Source: Bacillus sp. OxB-1 (GTDB lineage Bacteria > Bacillota > Bacilli > Bacillales_A > Planococcaceae). From it: a stretch of DNA of 64,000 bases. Positions 49,667-58,628 of this stretch are shown piece after piece. The notes beneath the pieces are model-generated. The model had not been told where the DNA came from. It searched no databases and saw only the letters and a program-made list of their open reading frames with translations. Numbering within the stretch: the first letter of the stretch is position 1; each line of letters starts with the position of its first letter. A program made the translations under genes and the position numbers. Location of the stretch: assembly GCF_000829195.1 (NCBI RefSeq), contig NZ_AP013294.1:2987001-3051000 (forward strand), written 5' to 3'.

Positions 49667-50007
49667 TTTCCCTCGGCCATATCGAGCATCGGGGCATCTC
49701 CCCACAGCTTTTCCAGATTGTAATAGCCGCGTTCATCCCGATGGAACACATGGACAACAACGTCACCCAAGTCGATCAGCACCCATCTCCCCAAATCAAA
49801 CCCTTCCATCCTCTTCGTATGGTAGCCCGCTTCTCCCGCTTTTTCAGTCACTTCTCTCGCGATGGCTTGGACTTGCCTTTCCGAATTGGCATGGGTAATA
49901 ATGAACTGATCTGCAATGAGGGAGACGCCTTCCATATTCAAAACGACAATGTCTTCCCCTTTTTTGTCGTCCACTGCTTTATATGCGATTTCCAATAATG
50001 TAGTCAT
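49663..50007 (-). CDS. rsfS: Ribosomal silencing factor RsfS
   Basis: 114 residues from the ATG at 50007 (MTTLLEIAYKAVDDKKGEDI), with GGAAAG upstream. DUF143 fold with 'VLNMEGVSLIADQFIITHAN' and 'DLGDVVVHVFHRDERGYYNL'. It binds L14 and blocks joining of ribosomal subunits in starvation. Starts within the yqeK stop region. Confidence 0.95.
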   Translation of the reverse strand: MTTLLEIAYKAVDDKKGEDIVVLNMEGVSLIADQFIITHANSERQVQAIAREVTEKAGEAGYHTKRMEGFDLGRWVLIDLGDVVVHVFHRDERGYYNLEKLWGDAPMLDMAEGK

Positions 50008-50009
50008 AG

Positions 50010-50576
50010 TCACTTTCCTTTCATATGGACATGTTCGTTATAGCACTCGATGGAGTCCGGAAAAATCGGCACCCCTTTATTCGCAAGGAAACGGACCGAG
50101 TGGATGATACATGCACTCATTGCCGTATCCAATGGCCCTTCGGCCGCCTTCCGCAGTTCTTCGACTCCTGGAAAATCCCTTCCCGCTTCAATCATATCCG
50201 CTACATAGATCAATTTTTCCAATGGAGACATTCCGGCTCTTCCTGTTGTATGATAACGGATCGCCTGCAAGACGGCTTCGTCCCGGATACCGAATTCGTT
50301 GCGGGCGATCGCCATCCCGACAGGCGCATGCCAAAGTTCAGGATGGAAGGACAACAATCTAGGATCCGCTTGTTCTGCCTCCAAGATCGCCTGCATCTCT
50401 TTTTTCTCCATGCACTTTGCGATATCGTGCATATAGGCCGCCACTTCCACGTCGTCTTGCGGCAGGCCATGGAGGCTGTTCAACGCTTTCGCCATTTCAA
50501 CGACCCGTAGAACATGCGCATGGCGGTCATTCGACAGGCGTTCGGCGACAGCTTTTTGTATTATGTCAAGATCCAT
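50010..50576 (-). CDS. yqeK: Ap4A hydrolase / HD-domain protein YqeK
   Basis: 188 residues. HD motif: 'RHAHVLRVVEMAKALNS' (His), 'VAAYMHDIAKCMEK' (HD pair) and 'HPELWHAPVGMAIARNEFG'. YqeK enzymes cleave symmetrical Ap4A to two ADP. Follows nadD, overlapping by 11 bases; they are adjacent in most Firmicutes. Confidence 0.94.
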   Translation of the reverse strand: MDLDIIQKAVAERLSNDRHAHVLRVVEMAKALNSLHGLPQDDVEVAAYMHDIAKCMEKKEMQAILEAEQADPRLLSFHPELWHAPVGMAIARNEFGIRDEAVLQAIRYHTTGRAGMSPLEKLIYVADMIEAGRDFPGVEELRKAAEGPLDTAMSACIIHSVRFLANKGVPIFPDSIECYNEHVHMKGK

Positions 50577-51135
50577 ATAGATTCTCCTTATGGATATATT
50601 CCTCTACCGCGGGAAGGACGAGCAGCTGTGCAGTTCCCCTATCTGAATAGCGGTTCCGGATCATTGTCGATGAAAGGTCGATCTGAGGAATGTCCACATA
50701 GATGATCGGGTATTCTGTTTCACCGATTGTTCCCGGACGATGCACACCGACCAGTTTGACGAGCCTTGACAACTCATCGATTTTATACCATTGCGGAAGC
50801 ATATCGATCATATCCCCACCGATGATGAAATGGAAATCGACATCCGGTTCCCGCGCAGTCATTTCGGACATCGTATCATACGTGTAAGAAATTCCGCCCC
50901 GTTCGACTTCGAAATCCGATACCGCCAATCCTTCCAGCCCGGCCACTGCCAGTTCCACCATATGCAGGCGCTGCAGGACCGTCGCATCATGCGGAACCAT
51001 CTTATGTGGCGGCACGGCAGCTGGCATGAGCCGGACTTCAGCGAGCCCAAGTGCAATCCGCACTTCATTGGCCACGATGAGATGGCCGATATGGGGAGGG
51101 TTGAAAGTGCCTCCCAGGATTCCAACCTTTTTCAA
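50566..51135 (-). CDS. nadD: Nicotinate-nucleotide adenylyltransferase
   Basis: 189 residues; TTG start at 51135 with AGGAGGGG upstream. Nucleotidyl-transferase motif 'GILGGTFNPPHIGHLIVANE' (HIGH) and 'ISSTMIRNR'-type 'DLSSTMIRNRYSDRG'. Catalyses NaMN + ATP to NaAD in NAD synthesis. Confidence 0.96.
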   Translation of the reverse strand: MKKVGILGGTFNPPHIGHLIVANEVRIALGLAEVRLMPAAVPPHKMVPHDATVLQRLHMVELAVAGLEGLAVSDFEVERGGISYTYDTMSEMTAREPDVDFHFIIGGDMIDMLPQWYKIDELSRLVKLVGVHRPGTIGETEYPIIYVDIPQIDLSSTMIRNRYSDRGTAQLLVLPAVEEYIHKENLYGS

Positions 51136-51146
51136 TGAACCCCTCC

Positions 51147-51437
51147 TTATGGCAACTTGATCTGCTTTTTCTCTTTCGATTCCTTATAGAGGATCAGCAT
51201 ATTTCCGATCACTTGCACGATTTCAAGCCCATCCCGCGCTTCCAGCTTAGCAGCGATTTCATTTTTATCCTCGTCGCAGTTTTGTAATATATTCACTTTG
51301 ATCAATTCTTTCGCTTCCAATGCTTCTTCGATCTGTGCGATGACCGATTCTGTCAAGCCGCTTTTCCCGATTTGGAATACTGGTTGCAGATGATGCGCCT
51401 CACTGCGCAGAAATCGTTTTTGTTTACCTGTTAACAT
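51147..51437 (-). CDS. yqeI: CRM-domain RNA-binding protein YqeI (YhbY)
   Basis: 96 residues. MLTGKQKRFLRSEAHHLQPV, 'FQIGKSGLTESVIAQIEEAL' and 'LEIVQVIGNMLILYKESKEK', the YhbY CRM fold with the GxxG loop. Binds pre-50S particles in bacteria. Confidence 0.95.
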   Translation of the reverse strand: MLTGKQKRFLRSEAHHLQPVFQIGKSGLTESVIAQIEEALEAKELIKVNILQNCDEDKNEIAAKLEARDGLEIVQVIGNMLILYKESKEKKQIKLP

Positions 51438-51440
51438 CCA

Positions 51441-52268
51441 TTACCCTCCAAGTGTCGCTGTTATTTTCATGATCGTCTTTTCCGTATCAGGTTGGATGCC
51501 TGTCCACGTTTCAAACGCCAAGGCGCCTTGATGGACGAACATGCCGACGCCATTCATTGTCAATGCTCCCCGCTGTTTCGCCTGTTTCAGGAATTCGGTT
51601 TCGAGCGGGTTATAGATGATATCCGCGACAACTGTCCCTTCCCGGACTCCGGCTGGATCGAGCGGCATCCCCTCCTGCGCGAAATTCATACCGACCGATG
51701 TCGTCTGGACAATCAAACCGAAATCCGCCAATGCCTTCTCCGCTCCTTGGATCGACATGACCGAAGCGCCTGATATCCCGGTCGCCAAATCCTTGGCCTT
51801 CCCCAACGTCCGATTGGTGAAAGTGATCGGACCATAACCTTTGGAATGAAGTGCATGGGCGATGCCCCGGGCGGCTCCGCCTGCCCCGATTACGAGCACC
51901 GGATCTGCTTTCGCACGGTCACTATACGCCTCTTCCAGCGACCGGACAAACCCCGGACCGTCCGTATTGGAACCGGACAACGAGCCATCCGGCATGACAT
52001 GGACCGTATTGACGGCCTGCATGAGCTGTGCCGATTCATCCAAGTTATCCAAGTAAGGGAGGATGGCCGTCTTATGCGGAACCGTGACATTCCATCCACT
52101 GCATCCAAGCGTCCGAAGGCCTTCCACCGCTTTTTCCAACTGATCGGCTGGAATATGGAGCGGAATATAGGTGGCGTCCACTTCATTTTCTTGGAACCAT
52201 GTTCCATGCATGGATGGAGACATTGACTGGGCAATCGGATCGCCGATTACCGAATACCATTTTTTCAT
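51441..52268 (-). CDS. aroE: Shikimate dehydrogenase
   Basis: 275 residues. Substrate site 'GDPIAQSMSPSMHGTWF', catalytic Lys/Asp in 'GWNVTVPHKTAILPYLDNLD', and NADP-binding 'VLVIGAGGAARGIAHALHSK' with 'NRTLGKAKDLA'. Reduces dehydroshikimate in the aromatic amino-acid pathway. Confidence 0.96.
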   Translation of the reverse strand: MKKWYSVIGDPIAQSMSPSMHGTWFQENEVDATYIPLHIPADQLEKAVEGLRTLGCSGWNVTVPHKTAILPYLDNLDESAQLMQAVNTVHVMPDGSLSGSNTDGPGFVRSLEEAYSDRAKADPVLVIGAGGAARGIAHALHSKGYGPITFTNRTLGKAKDLATGISGASVMSIQGAEKALADFGLIVQTTSVGMNFAQEGMPLDPAGVREGTVVADIIYNPLETEFLKQAKQRGALTMNGVGMFVHQGALAFETWTGIQPDTEKTIMKITATLGG

Positions 52269-52303
52269 TTCATTTCCCCCTAATCCAACCCTTCAAAACA
52301 CTA

Positions 52304-53419
52304 TCAAATCAACGATGGACGCAATAGTACATTCACTCCGCGCGGTGCATGGACGGCTACGACGACATCCGGATGCTGGACAGTGATCCAGCCGAGCCCC
52401 GAGATGACGATATCCGTCTTGGCCTGCTTTATGGAAAATTCATGGCGGACGAGCGGCGGCAAGGACTCAAGCGATGCTTCCGACGGCGGAGAGAGCAATG
52501 CTCCCAGATGTTCTTTATATAAATGATCTGCATTTTCCAATTTCGTCCGGTGAATCGCTAGATCATTCGATACGTGAATAGTGAATGAAGAACGGTCTCC
52601 CGTGAGGAAATCGAACCGTGCCAGCCCTCCGATATAGAGCGTCTGTTCCGGATTCAACTGATACACTTTCGGTTTTAATTCTTTTTTCGGGGTGATCGCT
52701 TTCAAATCCTTGGCGTCCAGGTGGTGCGCTATTTGGTGATCATTAATGATTCCCGGTGTATCGTAAATCGCTTTCCCGTCGTCCAATGGGATTTCGACGA
52801 GGTCCAAGGTAGTTCCCGGGAAATGTGAAGTCGTGATGACTTCCCCGATGCCGGTTGCACGTTTGATGATCCGGTTGATGAATGTCGATTTGCCGACATT
52901 CGTGCAACCGACGACATAGACATCCTTCCCTTTCCGGAGTTCATCAATTGCATCAAGTGCGTCTTCCATGCCGGTCCCGCGATGGGCAGACACTAGAAGG
53001 ACGTCAGCGGGTTTCAATCCCAGTTTGACTGCTTCCGATTTCATCCAATGGATCAGCCGGTTCGGTTTCACGGATTTCGGCAAGATGTCCGCCTTGTTGC
53101 CGATCAGCAATATATCTTTATTTCCGACGAACCGGTGCAAGCCGTTTATCCAACTTCCGTTGAAATCAAAGATATCGACGATTTTGACGACAATCCCCTC
53201 TTTTTGACCGATTCCGTTCAATATTTTCAGGAAGTCATCCCCTGAAAGGGATACCGGCTGCAGCTCATTGTAGTTCCGCAAGCGGAAGCAACGCTGGCAG
53301 ACGACGTCGTCCTTATCCAATGATGCGGGCGGGGCGTACCCTTCCTTTTTCGGGTCCTCCGTCTGAATGGTGATCCCACAGCCGATACATTTCAATAGCT
53401 CCAAATTCAGTCCTCCCAT
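52304..53419 (-). CDS. yqeH: Ribosome biogenesis GTPase YqeH
   Basis: 371 residues. N-terminal zinc finger 'CIGCGITIQT' ... 'CQRCFRL' (four Cys). Circularly permuted GTPase order: G4 'LLIGNKADILP' first, then G5 'VSAHRGTG', then G1 'VGCTNVGKSTFINRIIKRAT' and G3 'IYDTPGIIND'. Needed for 30S assembly and maturation of 16S rRNA. Start overlaps yqeG by 13 bases. Confidence 0.96.
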   Translation of the reverse strand: MGGLNLELLKCIGCGITIQTEDPKKEGYAPPASLDKDDVVCQRCFRLRNYNELQPVSLSGDDFLKILNGIGQKEGIVVKIVDIFDFNGSWINGLHRFVGNKDILLIGNKADILPKSVKPNRLIHWMKSEAVKLGLKPADVLLVSAHRGTGMEDALDAIDELRKGKDVYVVGCTNVGKSTFINRIIKRATGIGEVITTSHFPGTTLDLVEIPLDDGKAIYDTPGIINDHQIAHHLDAKDLKAITPKKELKPKVYQLNPEQTLYIGGLARFDFLTGDRSSFTIHVSNDLAIHRTKLENADHLYKEHLGALLSPPSEASLESLPPLVRHEFSIKQAKTDIVISGLGWITVQHPDVVVAVHAPRGVNVLLRPSLI

Positions 53420-53922
53420 TTGATCATGCCGCGACGTTTCATGCCCGCCATGATTCTTCTCTCAATCATTCTGTTGAATCTTGTAACGAAGCCGTCCGAT
53501 TTGGCGACCGGTACGACGAGAATCGTATGAAGCCCTGCCCGATTCCCGCCAAAAATATCTGTCAGCAGCTGATCCCCGATGACGACCACTTCTTCCTTAC
53601 GGACACCCATCAACGATACAGCTTTATGGAATGATCTCGTCAGAGGTTTATGCGCATCAAAGATGAAAGAGATGGAGATCGGATCACAAAAAGTCTTCAC
53701 CCGGCTCTCATTATTATTTGATACTACGGTCACTTTCAACCCGGCGTCCCGCATTTCCTTCACCCATCGGGAAATTTCGGGAGTCGCATCCGGGCAATCC
53801 CAAGCGACGAGGGTATTGTCCAAATCTGTAATAATCGCCTTGATTCCTTTCTCTTTCAACTTCTCCGGAGAGAGCGAAAAGACGCTTTTTACATATTCAT
53901 CCGGCAAAAAATATTTATACAC
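53407..53922 (-). CDS. yqeG: HAD phosphatase YqeG
   Basis: 171 residues from the GTG at 53922 (MYKYFLPDEYVKSVFSLSPE), preceded by GGAGTGG; an in-frame ATG lies at 53943. HAD motifs 'IITDLDNTLVAWD' (DxD), 'VTVVSNNNESRV' and 'VVVIGDQLLTDIFGGNRAG'. Phosphatidylglycerophosphatase-like family of unknown substrate in Bacilli. Head of the rightmost end of the yqeG-yqeH-aroE-yqeI-nadD operon. Confidence 0.92.
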   Translation of the reverse strand: MYKYFLPDEYVKSVFSLSPEKLKEKGIKAIITDLDNTLVAWDCPDATPEISRWVKEMRDAGLKVTVVSNNNESRVKTFCDPISISFIFDAHKPLTRSFHKAVSLMGVRKEEVVVIGDQLLTDIFGGNRAGLHTILVVPVAKSDGFVTRFNRMIERRIMAGMKRRGMIKWED

Positions 53923-54110
53923 AACATCCACTCCGATTAGCATCTAATTCTGAAATGATTATAACACACCTGTCCGTACGGATTGAATTGTTCGGAACCG
54001 GCTTTTTGCAACGCGGAATACAAGCCGAACATCGTCCGGCATAGTCCCCAGTGATAAGACAAGACTTCGGCTGCATATGCTGTCATACAACGACAACAGG
54101 AGGTGAACCG

Positions 54111-54812
54111 ATGAGCGGGCTTGTCATGGCAATGGTTCAGCTATGGCTTGAAATCCCTGCAATGCTTGGGTATATCAGAGGGCAAGCGTTTCAACGGCCG
54201 CTATCAAAGGAAGAGGAGGCGGATTGTCTGAAACGTCTTGCAGAAGGTGATGAATCCGCCAAAGACGAACTAATTGAACGGAATATGCGGCTCGTGGCCC
54301 ACATCGTAAAAAAGTTCCACCCGAAACATGAACTGCTCGACGACTATATTTCCATTGGCACTATCGGTTTGATGAAAGCAGTAAACAGCTTCACCCCGGA
54401 TCGGAAGACCAAACTTGCGACCTATGCGGCACGTTGTATTGAAAACGAAATCCTTATGTATTTGCGGACGCAGAAAAAAGTGCAGAAAGACGTCTCTTTG
54501 TTCGACCCGATCGGAATGGATAAAGACGGCCAATCGCTTCAAATCGCGGATTTGCTGCAAACTGATGATGAAGCGCCGATTGACGCAGTAGAACAACGAG
54601 AAAGAATCGAAAGACTGTACCGGCATCTCGGAAAACTGGATGGGAGAGAACTGGAAATCATTCAGCGCCGCTATGGATTGCTGGATGATCAGCCGATGAC
54701 CCAAAAAGAGATCGCCGCGCAACTCAATATTTCCAGAAGCTATGTCTCAAGGATCGAAAAGCGGGCAATTGTAAAACTCTACCAACTTTTCAAACATGAA
54801 TATAACGAATAA
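54111..54812 (+). CDS. sigK: RNA polymerase sporulation sigma factor SigK (pro-sigma-K)
   Basis: 233 residues from the ATG at 54111, which has CAGGAGGTG upstream. An N-terminal hydrophobic pro-region ('MSGLVMAMVQLWLEIPAMLG') precedes region 2 ('AKDELIERNMRLVAHIVKKF', 'DYISIGTIGLMKAVNSFTPD', 'ATYAARCIENEILMYLRTQK') and region 4 ('MTQKEIAAQLNISRSYVSRI'). This is mother-cell sigma-K, made as a membrane-bound precursor. The gene is intact, with no intervening element as in B. subtilis skin. A CATACAAC at 54084-54091 could be a sigma-E/K -10 box, but no good -35 is seen. Confidence 0.95.
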   Translation: MSGLVMAMVQLWLEIPAMLGYIRGQAFQRPLSKEEEADCLKRLAEGDESAKDELIERNMRLVAHIVKKFHPKHELLDDYISIGTIGLMKAVNSFTPDRKTKLATYAARCIENEILMYLRTQKKVQKDVSLFDPIGMDKDGQSLQIADLLQTDDEAPIDAVEQRERIERLYRHLGKLDGRELEIIQRRYGLLDDQPMTQKEIAAQLNISRSYVSRIEKRAIVKLYQLFKHEYNE

Positions 54813-54873
54813 TCGGAGTTGACTTATGACCTACCAGCATTTGGATCTAACCATACCACCACAACTATATAAG

Positions 54874-54919
54874 TAAAAGGCGTTTCCTAGCGGGAGTGGT
54901 CCCGGCATCGGAAACGCCT
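54874..54919. terminator. Compound hairpin between sigK and the small membrane ORF
   Basis: AGGCGTTTCC (54878-54887) and GGAAACGCCT (54910-54919) form a perfect 10-bp stem; inside, GGGA and TCCC pair. On the minus strand it is followed by TTTTACTT. It should end transcripts from mtnN (minus) and may also end sigK transcripts. Confidence 0.55.
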
Positions 54920-54937
54920 CATCATATTGTTCGGTCT

Positions 54938-55018
54938 TCAGTCCGCACTAACCTCACGCAGAATGACTGCTGCAAGGATTGTCGAAACAATGAATACACC
55001 TGCCATCAAAAATAGCAT
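54938..55018 (-). CDS. Candidate 26-residue membrane protein
   Basis: ATG at 55018, with AGGGGGG about ten bases upstream. MLFLMAGVFIVSTILAAVIL then REVSAD: one predicted membrane helix with a charged tail. It lies between mtnN and the sigK hairpin on the mtnN strand. Tiny single-helix proteins occur in Bacilli. No family assigned. Confidence 0.4.
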   Translation of the reverse strand: MLFLMAGVFIVSTILAAVILREVSAD

Positions 55019-55083
55019 AGTCCGGATTCCCCCCTCAACACTAAGTGAAATTGACCATCTACGTCCATCTTACCATGAAAGGT

Positions 55084-55776
55084 CTATAATTTCGAGATGG
55101 CTTTCAAAACGATATCCGTTGAATGGCGGGCCGCAATCGGCAAGAATTCATCAAAGCTGATGGACGAGTCCTTCCCGGCTATGTCGGAAAGCGCCCGGAT
55201 GACGACGAAGGGCGTTCCGAAGCGATGGCAGACTTGCGCCACCGCAGCCGCCTCCATTTCCCCCGCTATCATCGAAGGGAAGTGTTCTTTCACGGCATTC
55301 ACATGGTCCAGGTCGCTCATGAATGTATCCCCGGATGCAATCAACCCTGTGGCATGTTGGTGTTCCCCGATCTCCTCGACCACTTCCCGGGCAATTTGGA
55401 TCAACCGTTCATCGGATCCGTATGCTGCGGGAAGCCCCGGCACTTGGCCATGTTCGTATCCAAAAGCTGTCACATCCACGTCATGGTGGCGCACTTCATC
55501 TGAAATGACGACAGTGCCGACCTCCAAACGTTCGTCAAACCCGCCCGCCGAACCGGTATTCAGGACGACATCAGGCTTATAATTATCCAATAACAATGTC
55601 GTAGCAATCGCCGCATTCACTTTCCCAATCCCGCTTTTCACCAGGATGACCGAGCGTCCTCCGACTTCTCCTTCGATAAATTCACAGTCGGCAATGACCG
55701 TTGTTTGTGCATTGTCGATTTCCTCCCGCAACAGTTCCACTTCTTGCTCCATTGCTCCGATTACCGCAATCTTCAT
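55084..55776 (-). CDS. mtnN: 5'-methylthioadenosine/S-adenosylhomocysteine nucleosidase
   Basis: 230 residues. 'MKIAVIGAMEQEVELLREEI', catalytic region 'NTGSAGGFDERLEVGTVVIS', 'MIAGEMEAAAVAQVCHRFGT' and 'VIRALSDIAGKDSSISFDEF' (Asp nucleophile side). Cleaves MTA and SAH, feeding methionine salvage. Downstream of yrrS. Confidence 0.96.
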   Translation of the reverse strand: MKIAVIGAMEQEVELLREEIDNAQTTVIADCEFIEGEVGGRSVILVKSGIGKVNAAIATTLLLDNYKPDVVLNTGSAGGFDERLEVGTVVISDEVRHHDVDVTAFGYEHGQVPGLPAAYGSDERLIQIAREVVEEIGEHQHATGLIASGDTFMSDLDHVNAVKEHFPSMIAGEMEAAAVAQVCHRFGTPFVVIRALSDIAGKDSSISFDEFLPIAARHSTDIVLKAISKL

Positions 55777-55804
55777 GAAATCCCTCCGCCATTCTCATAC
55801 ATTT

Positions 55805-56563
55805 TTAATAGTCAAATTCCAAAGTGTTCAAAACATCCATTTGAACCGGCTTCCAACCTGCGCCATCCACCCATTCCAAGTGCACTTGATATTTCTTCGA
55901 CTTGTCTTTCGTGGATACAATGCCAATCGACTTTTGCGGACTTCCACCGTTTTTGATCTTCCAGTAGATCAGCGATTCTTCCGGAATGCCGGTCGAATAG
56001 GCGATCGCTTGTTTTTTCTCCTGCCAGTCCACGGATGTTCCGTCATACTGGGAAACATGGTTTCCAGTCTGTGTCGTGCCGATCGGTTTCCATGAACTAT
56101 TGACGATCGTCTCGGCAATGACCGGGTCATCCGGATTGGCGTACGTCACCTTTCCGCCCTGGCCTTCGTCTGTTTTTTCTTCCTTATCGGCTGGTTCCAA
56201 TGTAGTTTCTTCCCGCTGAGACGTGCTCTCACCATTTTGGCCTTGATCTGAATCCACGGGAGGCTGTGCTGTTTCCGTCCGATCCGATTCGACTGCAGGA
56301 GTTTCAGCCTCTTCTTCATCCGCTTGGCCTTCCAGCACCAAATCCGTATCCTGCTGCTCCTCCGCCTCTTCCTGCGCGCTGTCCGTCTGCGCTTCCTCTT
56401 CCCGCTCGGCTTGCTGTTCGTCTTTATTGCCGGTGAATATAATGCTTGCTGTAATGATAATGAGTACGACAACGAGTCCGATCAAAGCATTCAAAATGTT
56501 ATTTGACTTGCTCCGTCTCCGCTTTCGGCTTGTCCTGGAAAAGTCAGGTTCCCGCTCTTTCAT
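55805..56563 (-). CDS. yrrS: YrrS-like membrane-anchored protein
   Basis: About 252 residues from the ATG at 56563 (an ATG two codons earlier is also possible). Short basic N-terminus, one membrane helix ('LNALIGLVVVLIIITASIIF'), a long acidic low-complexity segment rich in Glu/Gln/Ala, and a C-terminal DUF1510 domain ('GTSVDWQEKKQAIAYSTGIP'). Placed between greA and mtnN as in B. subtilis, where yrrS is linked to pbpI. Function unknown. Confidence 0.85.
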   Translation of the reverse strand: MKEREPDFSRTSRKRRRSKSNNILNALIGLVVVLIIITASIIFTGNKDEQQAEREEEAQTDSAQEEAEEQQDTDLVLEGQADEEEAETPAVESDRTETAQPPVDSDQGQNGESTSQREETTLEPADKEEKTDEGQGGKVTYANPDDPVIAETIVNSSWKPIGTTQTGNHVSQYDGTSVDWQEKKQAIAYSTGIPEESLIYWKIKNGGSPQKSIGIVSTKDKSKKYQVHLEWVDGAGWKPVQMDVLNTLEFDY

Positions 56564-56642
56564 CCACATTCAACTCCATTTCATGTCTATTGCCATATTC
56601 CTATGTATTGGACGTTGTAAGAATCAGAGAGTTTCATCGAAT

Positions 56643-56676
56643 CAAAAACAAAAACCGCCTTCCACGGAAGGCGGTC
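56643..56676 (-). terminator. Terminator after greA
   Basis: ACCGCCTT ... AAGGCGGT stem (56654-56675), followed on the minus strand by TTTTTGTTTTTG. Confidence 0.85.
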
Positions 56677-56686
56677 CTATGCCGTG

Positions 56687-57163
56687 TTACTTGATTTCCA
56701 AAATTTCGACTGCCATCTCTCCGCCAGGAGTCATGATCTTCACTTCGTCGCCTTTTTTCCGGCCAATCAAACCTTTGGCAATCGGCGAATCATTGGAGAT
56801 CAAACCTTCCATCGGATTGGCCTCCGCTGAGCCGACAATTGTATAAGTTTCCTCGTCGCCATCAGGCAATTCCTTGAATGTGACCGTTTTACCAAGCTGC
56901 ACTTCATCGGTATTCAACTCGTCTTCGGTAATGATGACTGCGTTCCGGATCATCGATTCCAGGGATGAAATCTTCCCTTCTACAAACGCCTGGTCCTCTT
57001 TCGCTGAATCATATTCCGAGTTCTCGGAAAGGTCGCCATAACTGCGTGCGATTTTGATGCGTTCTACGACTTCTTTCCGTTTCACTGTTTTCAAATACTG
57101 TAATTCTTCTTCAAGCTTTTCCTTGCCTGAAGCGGTCATTGGAAATTTCTTTTCTGTGATCAT
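56687..57163 (-). CDS. greA: Transcription elongation factor GreA
   Basis: 158 residues from the ATG at 57163 ([20 protein letters not shown]), with AGGAGTG upstream; longer frames do not have a ribosome site. N-terminal coiled coil with '[20 protein letters not shown]', C-terminal domain '[20 protein letters not shown]'. Rescues backtracked RNA polymerase by stimulating transcript cleavage. Confidence 0.97.
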   Translation of the reverse strand: MITEKKFPMTASGKEKLEEELQYLKTVKRKEVVERIKIARSYGDLSENSEYDSAKEDQAFVEGKISSLESMIRNAVIITEDELNTDEVQLGKTVTFKELPDGDEETYTIVGSAEANPMEGLISNDSPIAKGLIGRKKGDEVKIMTPGGEMAVEILEIK

Positions 57164-57266
57164 TAGCCAACACTCCTCATAATCCTGTTCAATAAAAATA
57201 CTATGCCACTCCTTTGACAGGTATGTGACATAGTGTTCATCTGTATATAATGATGACAACATCATA

Positions 57267-57905
57267 TTATATATCCGTTCCAGATTCAAGAATTGTTTTT
57301 ATTTTGGTAACCATCAGATCGATGGCCACCGCATTTTGTCCGCCTTCCGGAATGATGATATCGGCATATCGTTTCGTCGGTTCGATGAATTGGTTGTGCA
57401 TCGGCCGGACAACGGACAAATATTGCTCGATCACCGAATCAATCGAGCGTCCCCTCTCTTTCAAATCACGGAGGATCCGGCGGATGATGCGCAAGTCCGC
57501 ATCCGTGTCGACAAACAATTTTATATCCATCAAGTCGCGCAGCCGTTCATCCTCCAGTACAAGGATCCCTTCCAGGATGATGACATCCTTCGGTTCAATC
57601 AGCACTATTTCCGCCGAACGCGTGTGGAGCGCATAATCATAGACCGGTTTCTCAATCGATTCGCGTTGCAGTAGACGGTCCATATGTTCAATCAGCAAAT
57701 CCGTGTCGAATGCCAAAGGATGGTCATAATTCACGCCGAGGCGCTGGTCAAACTCAAGATGGCTCTGGTCCTTGTAATAATAATCCTGTTCGATGACAAC
57801 GACGGAATGCTTTTTGAAGACGTCATAGATGGCATGGGTGACGCTCGTCTTCCCGGAACCGGACCCGCCTGCTATTCCAATTACGAGAGGCTTTCTTTGT
57901 TTCAT
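57267..57905 (-). CDS. udk: Uridine kinase
   Basis: 212 residues. Walker A '[20 protein letters not shown]', '[20 protein letters not shown]' and '[20 protein letters not shown]'. Phosphorylates uridine/cytidine in pyrimidine salvage. In B. subtilis two U32 peptidase-like genes (yrrN, yrrO) lie between udk and yrrM; they are absent here. Confidence 0.97.
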   Translation of the reverse strand: MKQRKPLVIGIAGGSGSGKTSVTHAIYDVFKKHSVVVIEQDYYYKDQSHLEFDQRLGVNYDHPLAFDTDLLIEHMDRLLQRESIEKPVYDYALHTRSAEIVLIEPKDVIILEGILVLEDERLRDLMDIKLFVDTDADLRIIRRILRDLKERGRSIDSVIEQYLSVVRPMHNQFIEPTKRYADIIIPEGGQNAVAIDLMVTKIKTILESGTDI

Positions 57906-57956
57906 ATCAGCTCGCTCCTTGTCGTTGCCCGGATGCTTTTCGCCTTACACGGCCGG

Positions 57957-58595
57957 CTATCGCTTCACCGCTATCAAAATACCGTCCCCGACCGGCAGCA
58001 AGGATGTTTCAAAACCCGGATGTGCATACATCCATTGCGTAAACTCCTTCAGCTTCCGGATCATCGTGCGGTTCCGCTTCGGCACTTCCCCATCTTCCTG
58101 TAGCACCATACCATGCATGAACATATTATCACAATAAATTACTCCGCCCGATTTCACTGTCGGTTCATACTTTTCGAAGAACCGTTTATATTGCCCTTTC
58201 GCAGCATCGATGAACAAAGCATCATACTGTCGGCTGAATATCTCTTCCGCTTCCGCTTCCAAGGCATCTGCTTCCAAGATCAGAATACGGCTTCCCACAT
58301 CGCTCTCTCCGATGTATTCGACAGCTTTCGAAAAGCGGTCGGAATCCCTTTCAATCGTGACAATTGTCGTGTCTTTCAGTGCCGTCGCAATGCGCAGGGC
58401 GGAATAGCCAATGGCACTTCCTATTTCCAATATGGCTTTCGGCTGTTGGATGCGCAGGAGGCCGAGGAACGTCTCGATGCCTAGTCGGTCCATGATGGGG
58501 ACCCGGTGCTCTTCCGCGTATTGTTCCATACGGCCGAAAAGCGCATTTTCATCTTTTTGCAAAGCTTCTATATATCTTAAATACTCCTCCAACAT
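57957..58595 (-). CDS. trmR: tRNA 5-hydroxyuridine methyltransferase (YrrM)
   Basis: 212 residues. Class I SAM domain: 'AILEIGSAIGYSALRIATAL', 'TIVTIERDSDRFSKAVEYIG', 'ALFIDAAKGQYKRFFEKYEP' and 'VIYCDNMFMHGMVL'. O-methyltransferase family; B. subtilis YrrM (TrmR) makes mo5U34 of tRNA from ho5U34. The usual upstream hydroxylases TrhP1/P2 are missing from this locus. Confidence 0.9.
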   Translation of the reverse strand: MLEEYLRYIEALQKDENALFGRMEQYAEEHRVPIMDRLGIETFLGLLRIQQPKAILEIGSAIGYSALRIATALKDTTIVTIERDSDRFSKAVEYIGESDVGSRILILEADALEAEAEEIFSRQYDALFIDAAKGQYKRFFEKYEPTVKSGGVIYCDNMFMHGMVLQEDGEVPKRNRTMIRKLKEFTQWMYAHPGFETSLLPVGDGILIAVKR

Positions 58596-58628
58596 GCCTC
58601 CTCCAATCCTCGTGCTTTACTTGGGCAA

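Noticed and set aside
53944-54110. Sigma-E/K promoter for sigK
   Set aside because: A CATACAAC -10-like box is present near 54084 but no matching -35 at proper spacing; not listed as a separate promoter.
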